Source: Parasporobacterium sp.
Lineage (GTDB): Bacteria > Bacillota > Clostridia > Lachnospirales > Lachnospiraceae
DNA: 39,842 bases
Direction: 5' to 3'
Assembly: GCA_017510065.1 (NCBI GenBank)
Contig: JAFWOB010000119.1
Location: 1-39,842 of the forward strand
Shown: positions 16,731-25,835 of the stretch, piece by piece
Layout: every line of letters begins with the position of its first letter
Position numbering within the stretch: the stretch's first letter is position 1
Translations under genes and position numbers: made by a program
The notes under the pieces: generated by a model
Seen by the model: only the letters and a program-made list of their open reading frames with translations
What the model was told of the DNA's origin: nothing
Databases searched by the model: none

Positions 16731-17966
16731 TCAGTCTTTCAGATCAGGAAGCAGGTCATGACGCATGATATCATTGCCGTCGACATCTAAGATCCTGACT
16801 GTTTCGACAAATTCTCGATGTTTCCTGTTGAACTCCTCAAGAGTATCCGCCTGAAATGTTACGCCGCAGATACGATCGGAACTGCTTGTGATACTCCCGG
16901 AGAAATTCCAGCCTGTGGGACGCAGACACCGATAGTCTGTAATATTCCCTTTCTGCAGTTGTTCATCAAACCCTTCCAGATGGTCGAATACGCCCGGACG
17001 GCAATAAATGAAGTCATTGACAATGTATTTATTTTCCGGCTCCCGTATCTTGATTTCAGGTTTGATTCCCATGGTCAGATCGATCACACCCCGGATCACA
17101 TCAACACCGCTGGCATGCTGTATCAGCAGCCATTTCATGGCCCCTCCGGTCCTGGCGCAGAATTCCAGGACACTGACTTTCTTTCCGTCTGTCAGCATCT
17201 GGACCAGCATCGGAGCATTATAGATTCCAAAGGCATCTGCGATCTTCTGGGAAACCCGGGCAATCTCTGTTTTCAGTTCTTCCGAAGCATGCACCGGACA
17301 TCTCCCTCTGAAAATGGCAAAATGTTCCGAGTCCTTTACCTTGTCGCTGTTGGAGATACACAGAATGTGTGCAGTCCCGTCTTCGATAAAAAGATCGACA
17401 CTGATCTCTTCCCCCTCAAAGAACTCTTCCACAATGGCATTTCCGGACCGGCTGATCGTCCTGGCTTCTTCAAAGGCGGACCGAAGTTCCGCTTCATTGA
17501 GTACTTTCCGCACTCCTTTGGAACTGTAAGCATCGACAGGTTTTACGATCAGCGGATACTGAAGATGACGGATCTTTTCCATCTGCAGTTCCTGCATGAC
17601 GACATAGCGGGAGGTAGGAATCTGGTTTTGGACAAAGATATCCTTCATCAGTTCCTTATCCGAAACTCTTTTTGCGGTCTCATAATCAATATACCAGGGA
17701 AGCCCCAGTTCTTCCGATACCTGGGCTACCACAAGAAGGACCTGGTCAGCACACACGGTGATCACGAAATCAACATCTTCCTCCCGTGCGATCTTTTTCA
17801 CGCCCTCGATATCAAAAATATTGATCTGATAGAACTGATCCGCATACGGTCTGGCAATGGGATGAGCACTTCCATCCACAAGAACTGTCCCGACGCCGCG
17901 TTCCTTCAATTCCTGTATCAGAGTAATCTGCGGAAGTCCGCCTGCAACTACTAATGCCTTTTTCAT
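16731..17966 (-). CDS. ATP-grasp domain ligase (411 aa)
   Basis: The protein has the ATP-grasp order: a pre-grasp Rossmann-like start (KALVVAGGLPQITLIQEL), a middle segment with TSRYVVM and PLIVKPVDAYSSKGV (ATP loop, residues about 135-160), EEFFEGEEISVDLF, and the metal-binding VLEFCARTGGAM. Such enzymes form amide or similar bonds between a carboxylate activated as acyl-phosphate and an amine. Relatives occur in polysaccharide clusters and in peptide or amino-acid ligation. It overlaps the initiating transferase gene by four bases (ATGA) and precedes licD. In this operon it is a good candidate to attach a carboxylic acid to an amino sugar or amine; substrates are unknown. Confidence 0.8.
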   Translation of the reverse strand: MKKALVVAGGLPQITLIQELKERGVGTVLVDGSAHPIARPYADQFYQINIFDIEGVKKIAREEDVDFVITVCADQVLLVVAQVSEELGLPWYIDYETAKRVSDKELMKDIFVQNQIPTSRYVVMQELQMEKIRHLQYPLIVKPVDAYSSKGVRKVLNEAELRSAFEEARTISRSGNAIVEEFFEGEEISVDLFIEDGTAHILCISNSDKVKDSEHFAIFRGRCPVHASEELKTEIARVSQKIADAFGIYNAPMLVQMLTDGKKVSVLEFCARTGGAMKWLLIQHASGVDVIRGVIDLTMGIKPEIKIREPENKYIVNDFIYCRPGVFDHLEGFDEQLQKGNITDYRCLRPTGWNFSGSITSSSDRICGVTFQADTLEEFNRKHREFVETVRILDVDGNDIMRHDLLPDLKD

Positions 17967-18619
17967 TGTCTGCTCTCCTGATCCTTTTCATGCTCCTGAA
18001 AATAATCCATGATCGGCTGATGACCTTCCTTGAATTCAATTCCTTCCCGGATAAAGATCTTTTTAAATGTCAGAAGAATGATCTTGAGATCCATTTTAAA
18101 TGTCAGATGATCCACGTATTCGATATCTTTTTCGAATTTTCCTTTCCAGGTCAGCGCATTTCTCCCGCTGACCTGAGCAAGCCCTGTAAGACCGGGTCTT
18201 ACTTCATGCCGCCTCATTTCAAAGCTGTTATAATACGGAAGGTATTTGACAAGCAGCGGCCTTGGGCCGACAAGACTCATATCCCCCTTGAAGATATTAA
18301 ACAATTCCGGCAGTTCATCCAGACTTGTGGACCGCAGGATCCTTCCAAACCGGGTAAGCCTTTTTTTATCCGGAAGCAGTTCCCCGTTTTCATCCCTGGC
18401 ATCCGTCATGGAACGGAACTTGTACAGCCGGAAGACCTTTCCGTTTTTTCCGGGGCGATCCTGGGTAAAGATAACCGGTGAGCCCAGATGGACCCTGACA
18501 ATCACTGCCAGGATCAGATACAGCCAGCAAAATATGATCATCACCAGTAAAGAAACTACAATATCAATAAATCTTTTGAAAAAGGCTTCATAAGGCCCTT
18601 TCACAGTATGCTTCTGCAT
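17963..18619 (-). CDS. Initiating phosphoglycosyl transferase (Bac_transf family)
   Basis: A 218-residue monotopic phosphoglycosyl transferase like PglC or the catalytic domain of WcaJ/CpsE. It has one hydrophobic reentrant segment near residues 17-42 (FIDIVVSLLVMIIFCWLYLI), VIFTQDRPGKNG, FRLYKFRSM (63-71), the catalytic Asp-Glu pair at 101-102 in STSLDELPELFNIFKGDMSL, VGPRPLL (117-123) and RPGLTGLAQVSGRN. It places the first sugar-phosphate on undecaprenyl phosphate. The short form without an N-terminal four-helix domain suggests a UDP-diNAc-bacillosamine or UDP-HexNAc type donor, which fits the sugar aminotransferase at 38278-39585, although that gene is far away. The stop overlaps the ATP-grasp start. 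Confidence 0.9.
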   Translation of the reverse strand: MQKHTVKGPYEAFFKRFIDIVVSLLVMIIFCWLYLILAVIVRVHLGSPVIFTQDRPGKNGKVFRLYKFRSMTDARDENGELLPDKKRLTRFGRILRSTSLDELPELFNIFKGDMSLVGPRPLLVKYLPYYNSFEMRRHEVRPGLTGLAQVSGRNALTWKGKFEKDIEYVDHLTFKMDLKIILLTFKKIFIREGIEFKEGHQPIMDYFQEHEKDQESRQ

Positions 18620-18672
18620 ATCGTATATCCAATCCTTCTGTTTTATTTTACATATTGAAATCCCGATTGCCG

Positions 18673-19620
18673 TTATTCAGGTAAACCGGGACAAAATCTA
18701 ACCTTCCATATCCAGCCATCCTCTGATGTCCAATTTCCCGTATCGATCGTGGTAACCGGGTACTTCACAGGCAGCTCCCACACCGCTGCCTTGTATTGTC
18801 CTGTATCGATCTTGCCGGTGACCTCATGGTTTCGGAAGGAAGCCCCCAATGCTTCAAAGCTTTTTTTCTGCCGCTCTTCCGGCAGACACTCCGGATGATT
18901 GGTATGGACATTCAGTCCGATACTCCAGGACTTATCGAAAGGATACTTCTCATCGGCAATATAATAAAGCTTCCATCCATACTGATAAACACAGATCCCT
19001 TCTTCGGGTCTGCAGGCGATCAGCTTTCCATTGTTTACGATCTCTTCCAGATCTGTACCGGCTACATCCGGAATAAGATCAGCCGCCGGATCCGCGTACA
19101 GGATCTTCCCTTCAGAAAGATAAAGCCCTGTTCGTACGGTTCCTTTGTTCCGCTCATCCGGCTGAAGATAGATCTCATATACCCCGGCATCCTGTTTGAG
19201 AGAGAAAAGATCAATGGTCGCCTCAAATCCGCAATAAGTATAGTCTTTCTCTCCCAGGAAATAGGCGTTGACATCTTCCCTGGCCAGTCCATATCCGGCA
19301 TTGAAATAAGAGATCCTGTTCTGCTTCCGGTCTGCCAGGAGCACCCGCATCCTGGGAATGCTGCTGCGGCCGGAAAGGTCCTCATCCAGATGAAAACACC
19401 ATCCCTGCAGAACCAGCTCATCCTGTTCTATTGCGGCTTTTTCCACTTCATAAACATAGGAAGATGAGTTGATCTCATACAGCAAGCCGTCATTAATGAT
19501 CGTATGGCAATAATAGTAAACAAACGAAACGCCAAATAAGATCACAATGACAACTGCTGTTACAACTGCAGGTTTTCGCAGTCTCATGATATGATTACTG
19601 CGTTCTTGTCCGGCCATCAT
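18673..19620 (-). CDS. Membrane-anchored protein of unknown function in polysaccharide operon
   Basis: I do not recognise the family. The 315-residue protein has one N-terminal membrane segment (residues about 17-39, VVTAVVIVILFGVSFVYYY), then a soluble exterior part with many aromatic and beta-prone stretches, including LVLQGWCFHLDEDL, VYEIYLQPDERN and GICVYQYGWKLYYIADE. The topology suggests an extracytoplasmic beta-rich domain. The annotated ATG overlaps the preceding PCP gene by 26 bases and has only a weak ribosome site, so an internal ATG at residue 12 is a possible alternative. Location between a PCP protein and the initiating transferase suggests a role in assembly, length control or attachment of the polymer. 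Confidence 0.65.
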   Translation of the reverse strand: MMAGQERSNHIMRLRKPAVVTAVVIVILFGVSFVYYYCHTIINDGLLYEINSSSYVYEVEKAAIEQDELVLQGWCFHLDEDLSGRSSIPRMRVLLADRKQNRISYFNAGYGLAREDVNAYFLGEKDYTYCGFEATIDLFSLKQDAGVYEIYLQPDERNKGTVRTGLYLSEGKILYADPAADLIPDVAGTDLEEIVNNGKLIACRPEEGICVYQYGWKLYYIADEKYPFDKSWSIGLNVHTNHPECLPEERQKKSFEALGASFRNHEVTGKIDTGQYKAAVWELPVKYPVTTIDTGNWTSEDGWIWKVRFCPGLPE

Positions 19621-21076
19621 AATACCTGTTTTCTTTTTTCCGGCTTATTATGATCAGCACCAGGGCCGCCATCAGTCCAAGCGCACAGATAGGTCCTGCC
19701 GTCTTAAGTGCCAGAACAATGAATGTTCCGGAGAAGATGGAAGGAGCTTTGTATTTCACGGAAGACGTAGTAACCGTCAGGTCATTGATCTCCGTGGCAT
19801 TAAATGCTTCTACCATCTCTGCCAGGGAATCGATCACGACGTTGCTCTTTCCAACCAGGCGGCTGATCCCTGCATCCAGGATCTCCTTTTTCTGCCCCAT
19901 AGTGGCTTCGGAAAGCAGTACCTCATATTCTTCCTGATCTGTTTCGTCCGCTTCGGCTACTGTCACAGTTTGTTTTTCTTCGGCAGATGTTTCGTTTTCC
20001 TCTGTCTCCGGCTCAGTTTCTTTTTCTTCGCCCTTATTCAGTTCCTCCAGCTTATTGGTGTAATTGGCAATCTGGGTATTCAGGACTGCAATATCATTGG
20101 AGACCTGATTGCGGATATCCACCAGCATATCGTACACGCCGGAGGATTCCACATCTACTTTGTTGAAACTGTCTGATGTGCTCAGATAGATGACGCCGTT
20201 TTTGCCATAGTTGGAGATCAGGTTGTCCAGATTGTTCATCAGGTTGGTCTTGATCGCCAGCCGGTTTTCCAGTTCTTTGATCTCCTGTTTGTACTGACCC
20301 CGCAGCCTGTCCAGATCCAGGCTCAGCGCATTCATCGTCATAGTGGCATTGAGCCGCGAAAGATCACTGCTGAGAAGATTGTTGAACTGCAGAGAAAGAT
20401 CACTGAACCCTTTGCCGTTCAGAAGGAACGACGGTCCCTTGGCTGCCATTTCATCAGCGTAGCCTGCCGACTGCTGGAGTTTAAACTGAAGGATCTCCAG
20501 CTGCTGGAAATAATCATAATCCCCCAGTTCTTCCACCTGAATTCCCTCGATGGTCTTCATGGCATAGGTCTGCTCAAACCAGTTCTGGTAGGAGACCAGG
20601 ATATTCTGCAGCAGATTGGTCATCTCACTTTTTGAGATCGAAGGATCAAAATCCTTATATAAAACCACCCGGTATACGGTAGGATGATACTCAGACAGGG
20701 AAAGTGTCTGCATGGAAGACATCTCCGTGAGAGAATTATGCCTTGTCATCTGTGCCACCAGGTCATTCGGATAGATTCCCTGCACGGCAAGATCAGGCAC
20801 AATATCCTCCACAGTGTAGCGCCCACTAAGCCCGGCATTTTCCAGTGCTTCCGTCAGGATTTCCTCTGATAAGATTTCATTGGCGTCAAAAGCGTATCCA
20901 TTAGGAGCAACACCATTTTGTGCCCCGTCAAAGGTAAAGGAAAGGGTTGCCGAAACGCTGGTACGATTATGATCACGCATAAACAATACAGCTGACAGGA
21001 TCAATCCGATGATCGCACAGCCGATCAGTATCAGTAAGGTATTACGGAGCCAGTGTGTCTTTTTATTTGTTTTCAT
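19595..21076 (-). CDS. Wzz/PCP-like polysaccharide chain-length protein, second copy
   Basis: A 493-residue protein with two membrane segments framing an external domain: residues about 11-32 (NTLLILIGCAIIGLILSAVL) and about 456-480 (ALKTAGPICALGLMAALVLI). The long interior is helical with heptad-like stretches (QLEILQFKLQQ, YKQEIKELENRL, DIAVLNTQIANYTNKLEEL). These are hallmarks of polysaccharide co-polymerases. An acidic insert of about 40 residues (KETEPETEENETS region) precedes the second membrane segment. It overlaps the first PCP gene by four bases (ATGA), implying coupled translation. No tyrosine-kinase domain is attached and none is encoded nearby. Confidence 0.75.
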   Translation of the reverse strand: MKTNKKTHWLRNTLLILIGCAIIGLILSAVLFMRDHNRTSVSATLSFTFDGAQNGVAPNGYAFDANEILSEEILTEALENAGLSGRYTVEDIVPDLAVQGIYPNDLVAQMTRHNSLTEMSSMQTLSLSEYHPTVYRVVLYKDFDPSISKSEMTNLLQNILVSYQNWFEQTYAMKTIEGIQVEELGDYDYFQQLEILQFKLQQSAGYADEMAAKGPSFLLNGKGFSDLSLQFNNLLSSDLSRLNATMTMNALSLDLDRLRGQYKQEIKELENRLAIKTNLMNNLDNLISNYGKNGVIYLSTSDSFNKVDVESSGVYDMLVDIRNQVSNDIAVLNTQIANYTNKLEELNKGEEKETEPETEENETSAEEKQTVTVAEADETDQEEYEVLLSEATMGQKKEILDAGISRLVGKSNVVIDSLAEMVEAFNATEINDLTVTTSSVKYKAPSIFSGTFIVLALKTAGPICALGLMAALVLIIISRKKENRYYDGRTRTQ

Positions 21077-22653
21077 TCCGCATCCGCCTCCCCTTCTTTT
21101 GTTTCTTCAGCCGGTTCCGGCTCTTCTTTTCTCTGGTGGGAGAATTCCGGCAAAACCGCTCCGAAGAACCAGATCACGCAGCCCACCACAGCACCGGCAA
21201 TCACACCTAGGATGATGTTCTTCGCAGACGCTTCCAGAAAGCTCTTGGATCTGCCTAAAGCCGTCGAATGCTCCGCCAGTGTGTTATAGAAGGAACTGGA
21301 AAATACTTCTTCCATATGAGCGCGGACCTGATCATTGATCTCACTGCAGATCCCGGCCAACCGCTCCAGTTCCTTTTTGGCTTCTTCGGTTTCCTCTTCT
21401 GTCACCGTATTGCGTGCATTGATAAGGGCTGTGATCCTGGTCTGAATATCGGTAATCTCAGCTTTCTTGTCGGCAGCACGTTTCTCATTTTCAGCCTGCT
21501 TAAGAAGAAGGTTGTTGTAATAAGCTGTACTGGTGGTCGCTGTAAGCATATTGTCGGTATCCTGCGATGTCACCAGGATCTCGTCATTTTTATAATTATC
21601 CAGCAGGATATTAACAGCTGAAATATCATCATTGATCCTGTCCAGTTCAACCTGGGCAGTCAGAAGATTGTACCTGTAATTGTCGATTACTTCATCTCTG
21701 TCAACAGCGATTCCGTTGGAGAATACATAGGAAGACAGATATTCCACATCCACTTCCTGGATGAGCTCCAGATTACTGATCAGATCGTTCAGGGAATATC
21801 CGGTTTCCTTAGACCGGTATGACTTGATGATGTCCGGCTTTTCCTCGCAGTAGGTGGTAAGATTCCTAAGAGCAGTATGAAGCTGATCCACGCCTTCCGG
21901 AATATCCAGTTCCTCCAGATCGATCACGGAGACTTCATCCTCCGGCAGTTTCACATCCTGATAAGTACGAACCAGATAATCGTTATAGGAAACCAGGATC
22001 TGATCCAGCAAAAGCCTTAATTCGTCCTCTTTCAGTTCCAGCTTGGTACTAGAATCTTCATCGCCGAAGCCGTTCGCCAGGGATACAATAAAGGTATTGG
22101 TATAATTGGTCTCCATCTTGGCCATCTGGTCATATGCGCCGGAGTTTTTATTCTCCATCATGGAGTTAAGGATTTCCTGCTGGCGCTGGCTGTCTTCCGT
22201 AAGGATACGCTGAATCCCGATATTGCTCCTCAGGTTGGACAGATTGATGGGCTGGGAAAGTTCGAGACTTGTCAGCGCATTCTGGAGCACATAAGAAGAG
22301 GTGATCTGATTCAGATCCAGTTCTGTTCCATCCGGTGCCGTCAGATCCTCCACCATGATCCTGGCAGGAGCATTTTCTTCAAGGGCATTAGGATTGTCTA
22401 TCTCATATTTGAGCGTTACAACGCTGTATACAGTCAGAGGTATCCTGTTGATCTGATAGATCAGCAGCGGAATGCAAAAACCCAAAACCATACACAGGAT
22501 CAAAATCCATGCATATAATCGTCTGCCGACTTTCAGATTATGAAGAACCCTCCCCAGATCAATGGTGTTCTCGCCGAATTTGTTCCGGTTGACCACCAGG
22601 CTGATCTGCGTATTGCCTGTATCACCTGTATTGGAAAGTCTGTTGTTGTCCAA
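21073..22653 (-). CDS. Wzz/PCP-like polysaccharide chain-length protein, first gene of operon
   Basis: The 526-residue protein has a short cytoplasmic start (about 45 residues), a membrane segment at about 47-70 (LYAWILILCMVLGFCIPLLI), a long helical external domain and a second membrane segment near the C-terminus (IILGVIAGAVVGCVIWFF), followed by an acidic tail. The segment IDLGRVLHNLKVGRRL before the first membrane helix is typical of Wzz-domain proteins. The start is TTG at 22653, fixed by a strong GGAGGTG site; no suitable ATG lies nearby. It opens the 16-gene operon, about 50 bases after the promoter at 22705-22733. Confidence 0.75.
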   Translation of the reverse strand: MDNNRLSNTGDTGNTQISLVVNRNKFGENTIDLGRVLHNLKVGRRLYAWILILCMVLGFCIPLLIYQINRIPLTVYSVVTLKYEIDNPNALEENAPARIMVEDLTAPDGTELDLNQITSSYVLQNALTSLELSQPINLSNLRSNIGIQRILTEDSQRQQEILNSMMENKNSGAYDQMAKMETNYTNTFIVSLANGFGDEDSSTKLELKEDELRLLLDQILVSYNDYLVRTYQDVKLPEDEVSVIDLEELDIPEGVDQLHTALRNLTTYCEEKPDIIKSYRSKETGYSLNDLISNLELIQEVDVEYLSSYVFSNGIAVDRDEVIDNYRYNLLTAQVELDRINDDISAVNILLDNYKNDEILVTSQDTDNMLTATTSTAYYNNLLLKQAENEKRAADKKAEITDIQTRITALINARNTVTEEETEEAKKELERLAGICSEINDQVRAHMEEVFSSSFYNTLAEHSTALGRSKSFLEASAKNIILGVIAGAVVGCVIWFFGAVLPEFSHQRKEEPEPAEETKEGEADAE

Positions 22654-22704
22654 ACTTTCACCTCCGTTTCGTTCTTATCGTTGTTGACTCAATGCCAAAA
22701 TAGT

Positions 22705-22733
22705 ATTTTAACATAAGATACCCGGCAAGGCAA
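22705..22733 (-). promoter_or_regulatory. Sigma-A-type promoter of the polysaccharide operon
   Basis: The minus strand shows TTGCCT (22728-22733), a 17-base spacer and TAAAAT (22705-22710). Transcription would start near 22698 and reach the first PCP gene at 22653. No intrinsic terminator is visible between the preceding surface gene (stop at 22756) and this promoter, so some read-through is possible. Confidence 0.6.
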
Positions 22734-22755
22734 ATATCTGCCCTTTTTCAGCAGG

Positions 22756-24735
22756 TTATTTTGTGTATTGATTCAGATAGCTGACTGCCTGGCTGTACGT
22801 GTAGTTGCTGCAGTCAGACCCGCGCCGGCCGTACAGGGACAGTTTCGTTACTGCTCCGGTTGCTGCTTTCCTGATGTTTGCGTTTTTGATGTTCTTATCA
22901 TCCGTCCACTCAATGGTCCCGGTGTCAAACGTCTCGTCCAGACTCTTTGTCTCCATATTATACGTCAGTTCCTGATAACGATGGAAATTGCCGGACAGGT
23001 TATGCATCTCATACCGGTATAGCCGATCGGAGCCAGATAACACAAAATAATCTGCAATACTGACATTATAAATGGCAGAATAATCTGCTTCGTTATAATA
23101 ACAGCAGATCTCACTTGCCAGTTCCACGGCTTTGTTTCCCGTTACGTCGAAGGTGACAATATGGGCAGTCACAACATGCGTGTATGGAAACTGTACCATT
23201 CCCCCGGTGGAACCGCTTTGTTCTGCGACCGTAAAATAGACCAGTTCCGGGTTGCTGTCTCCAAACAGATCGTGCAGTACAATATTGTAATCGCTGCTTA
23301 GTTTACTCTCGAGTGTCCGGTTCACCACTGCCACCGGACTGAGAATCGCAAGATACGATTCCGCCATAAGGGAAGCCCCATTAGAACTCAGTGCCCCGTT
23401 TTTTTTGAATGTATACGTTATTTTATTGATCACCGTTTTGCCGGTCTGCATCACGCCGGAGTTGTTCATATAATACCAGTTCTTCCCTAAAAAAAGCCAA
23501 CCCGTCTGCATGATACCGGAACTGTTCAGATAATACCAATCACTGCCAATCTGCTGCCAGCCTGTCTGCATGGCACCGCCGGAGGTGAAATGGTACCAGT
23601 TGCTGCCGATCTTCTTCCAGCCTGTCGCCATAACCCCGTCCGGTGCGAAATAATACCAGCTGCTGCTGAATTTCTGCCAGCCCGTCTGCATCACGCCGCC
23701 GGAGGTGAAATGATACCAGCTGCCGCTGATCTTCTGCCAGCCTGTCTGCATAGCGCCGCCGGAGGTAAAATGATACCAGCTGCTTCCGATCTTCTTCCAG
23801 CCTGTCGCCATAGCTCCGTCCGGCGCGAAATAATACCATCTGCTGCCGAATTTCTGCCAGCCCGTCTGCATCACACCGCCGGAGGTGAAATGATACCAGT
23901 TGCCGCTGATCTTCTGCCAGCCTGTCTGCATAGCGCCGCCGGAGGTGAAATGATACCAGCTGCTGTCGATCTTCTGCCAGCCCGTCGCCATAACCCCGTC
24001 GGTTCCGAAGTAGTACCAGGTTCCGTCGATCCTGTGCCAGCCTTTAACTTTCACACCATTGGAAGAATAATAATACCATCTGGTGCCAATCTTCTTCCAT
24101 CCTGCCGTAGTCGCAAATGTAATGGTTACTTCTTCTTCGATTTCTTCCGGAAGAAAATCTTCCTCCTGCACTGCGTCCTGCTCTTCTGCAGAAGCAGTTT
24201 CCTGTACTGTTTCGCGCTCTTCAGTCTGCTCCACTTTTTCCGGCTCATCAGCTGTCAAAGGTTCTGTCTCCGGGGCAGTTTCTTCGTCTGGGGCAGTTTC
24301 TTCATCTAGAGCTGTTTCTTCGTCCGAGACAGTTTCTTCGCTTAAGGCTGTTTCTTCGTCCGGGGCATCGACTGCTTCCGGGTCTTCGATTTGTTCCTGT
24401 TCATCGATCGGTGCCTCTTCATCGATTGGTTCCTGTTCATCGATAGGTTCAAAGGCACTGGCCGGTTCAGGGTCCTGGCGCATTTCCTGCTCATCGACGG
24501 CTTCCGGATCATCGATTGCTTCCGGATCGTTGACTGCTTCCGATTCATCAGTCTGATTCGTTTCCGGGACAGCCTCAAAATCATCTTCAATAGCCTGCTC
24601 TTCCAATTCAGCCTGTTCGCAGAAGATCTGCTCTTCTGAAACGCTCTCCGCTTCATCGGCAAAAGCCGGAATGCATCCGAAAATCAGCGCTGCTGCAACT
24701 GCCAGCGCCATTAGTTTTGCAAACTGTTTTTTCAT
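22756..24735 (-). CDS. Secreted GW-repeat protein with C-terminal unknown domain (659 aa)
   Basis: Signal peptide at residues 1-27 (MKKQFAKLMAL...IPAFA, then DEAES). Residues 28-205 are a Glu/Asp/Pro/Ala-rich linker (EDPEAVDAP, DEETALDEET units). Residues about 208-445 hold eleven clear 20-residue cell-wall-binding repeats plus one degenerate copy, among them WYHFTSGGAMQTGW and WYYFAPDGAMATGW. Residues about 450-659 form a separate domain not recognised by me; it contains LHDLFGDSNPELVYF, reminiscent of Asp-rich calcium-binding beta-propeller or VCBS-like loops, and a Cys pair. It has its own promoter (24824-24852), with AAGGAG before the ATG, and lies just before the polysaccharide operon. 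It is probably wall- or polysaccharide-bound. Confidence 0.9.
   Translation of the reverse strand: MKKQFAKLMALAVAAALIFGCIPAFADEAESVSEEQIFCEQAELEEQAIEDDFEAVPETNQTDESEAVNDPEAIDDPEAVDEQEMRQDPEPASAFEPIDEQEPIDEEAPIDEQEQIEDPEAVDAPDEETALSEETVSDEETALDEETAPDEETAPETEPLTADEPEKVEQTEERETVQETASAEEQDAVQEEDFLPEEIEEEVTITFATTAGWKKIGTRWYYYSSNGVKVKGWHRIDGTWYYFGTDGVMATGWQKIDSSWYHFTSGGAMQTGWQKISGNWYHFTSGGVMQTGWQKFGSRWYYFAPDGAMATGWKKIGSSWYHFTSGGAMQTGWQKISGSWYHFTSGGVMQTGWQKFSSSWYYFAPDGVMATGWKKIGSNWYHFTSGGAMQTGWQQIGSDWYYLNSSGIMQTGWLFLGKNWYYMNNSGVMQTGKTVINKITYTFKKNGALSSNGASLMAESYLAILSPVAVVNRTLESKLSSDYNIVLHDLFGDSNPELVYFTVAEQSGSTGGMVQFPYTHVVTAHIVTFDVTGNKAVELASEICCYYNEADYSAIYNVSIADYFVLSGSDRLYRYEMHNLSGNFHRYQELTYNMETKSLDETFDTGTIEWTDDKNIKNANIRKAATGAVTKLSLYGRRGSDCSNYTYSQAVSYLNQYTK
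23520..24090 (-). repeat. 60-bp wall-binding repeats in a 180-bp higher-order pattern
   Basis: Twenty-codon repeats follow without spacers. Every third unit is of the WYYFAPDG type, and the two between are WYHFTSGG. The DNA is nearly identical every 180 bases, which points to recent triplication of a three-repeat block. Confidence 0.8.
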
Positions 24736-24823
24736 ATCAAATATCTCCTTCTGATGATCACGTTAAGGTCTGTCCATAAAGCCGAACAAATTGATCGATC
24801 GTCTGTTATGGTTATCTGTTGTT

Positions 24824-24852
24824 ATTGTAATATAGACGCATTTTACATTCAA
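24824..24852 (-). promoter_or_regulatory. Sigma-A-type promoter of the 659-residue surface gene
   Basis: The minus strand reads TTGAAT (24847-24852), a 17-base spacer and TACAAT (24824-24829). The predicted untranslated leader is about 80 bases and includes the palindromic CGATCGATC stretch. The intergenic region 24736-25084 holds this promoter and the terminator at 24964-25004; I see nothing else in it. Confidence 0.65.
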
Positions 24853-24957
24853 TGAGGTTGAAGTTCTTTTTTGGAACCCGGGAAATAGAATGTCTTTTTC
24901 TCCGGCACTCCTGCTTCTGCATTTGGATGCTGCACAACGCATTGATAAGCTTTTTTA

Positions 24958-25004
24958 TAAAATACGGTCCAAAATTCTCTGGAATCCAGAAAATTTTGGA
25001 CCGT
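24958..25004 (-). terminator. Hairpin terminator after the giant surface gene
   Basis: An inverted repeat with 20-base arms (ACGGTCCAAAATT... and its complement, one mismatch) spans 24964-25004, about 80 bases after the stop codon. On the minus strand it is followed by a modest T tract (ATTTTAT). Confidence 0.65.
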
Positions 25005-25084
25005 AACATTAGTATTTACTGGTGTTTTTTAATTGGAGCCTCCAAACGCTTGATCATGAGTGCAGCGCCCGAAAGTTCTTAAAA

Positions 25085-25835
25085 TTATTTCCCGTCCCAT
25101 ACACCGCTGGAATCGAAGGTATAACTCTTGCCATCGATAGTGTGGGTGCCGGTCAACATCACGCCGCTGGAGTTGAAGTAATACCACTTCGCGGAAATCT
25201 TCTGCCAACCGGTGCGCATGATGCCATCGGTTCCGAAGTAGTACCATTTCTTGGAGATCTTCTGCCAACCGGTCTGCATGATGCCGTCCGTGCCCAGGTA
25301 ATACCACTTCTTGGAGATCTTCTGCCAGCCGGTCTTCATCACGCCGTCAGTTCCCAGATAGTACCATTTGCCGGAGACTTTCTGCCATCCAGTGGTCATC
25401 ACACCATCTGTTCCGAAGTAATACCATTGATCGCTGACCTTTTTCCAGCCCGTCACCATCGCACCGTCGGTGCCCAGATAATACTGCTTATCGCTGATCG
25501 TCTGCCAACCGGTCAGCATCACGCCGGAAGAATTGAAATAATACTGCTTGAAATAATACTGCTTGTCGCCGATCGTCTGCCATCCGGTCTGCATCACACC
25601 GGAGGAATTGAAGAAGTACTGTTTGCTGCTGATCGTCTGCCAGCCAGTGCGCATGACGCCGTTGGTACCGAAGTAATACCACTTCTTGGAGATCTTCTGC
25701 CAGCCTGTCCGCATCACGCCATCCGTTCCGAAATAATACCACTTCTTGGAGATCTTCTGCCATCCGGTCTGCATTACGCCTTCGGTGCTATAGTAATACC
25801 ACTTTCCGTCGATCTTCTGCCATCCGGTAAGCTCC
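25085..25835 (-). repeat. 60-bp cell-wall-binding repeats of the giant protein
   Basis: About twelve 20-residue units (WYYFGTDGVMRTGWQKISKK type), mostly exactly 60 bases each, form the C-terminus. Individual units are close to identical, suggesting recent expansion or gene conversion. Confidence 0.85.

Noticed and set aside
16818-17954. Plus-strand open frame of 378 codons opposite the ATP-grasp gene
   Set aside because: It mirrors the ATP-grasp gene, which has clear motifs and translational coupling to its neighbour.
22756-24735. Lipoprotein signal peptide in the 659-residue protein
   Set aside because: A Cys follows IFG in the leader, but a Phe at this position does not fit the lipobox, and a normal signal peptidase site (AFA) follows a few residues later.
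24812-25009. Small 65-codon minus-strand frame in the intergenic region before the 659-residue gene
   Set aside because: It overlaps the terminator hairpin and the promoter of the next gene, is rich in Lys/Arg without domain features, and has no ribosome site.
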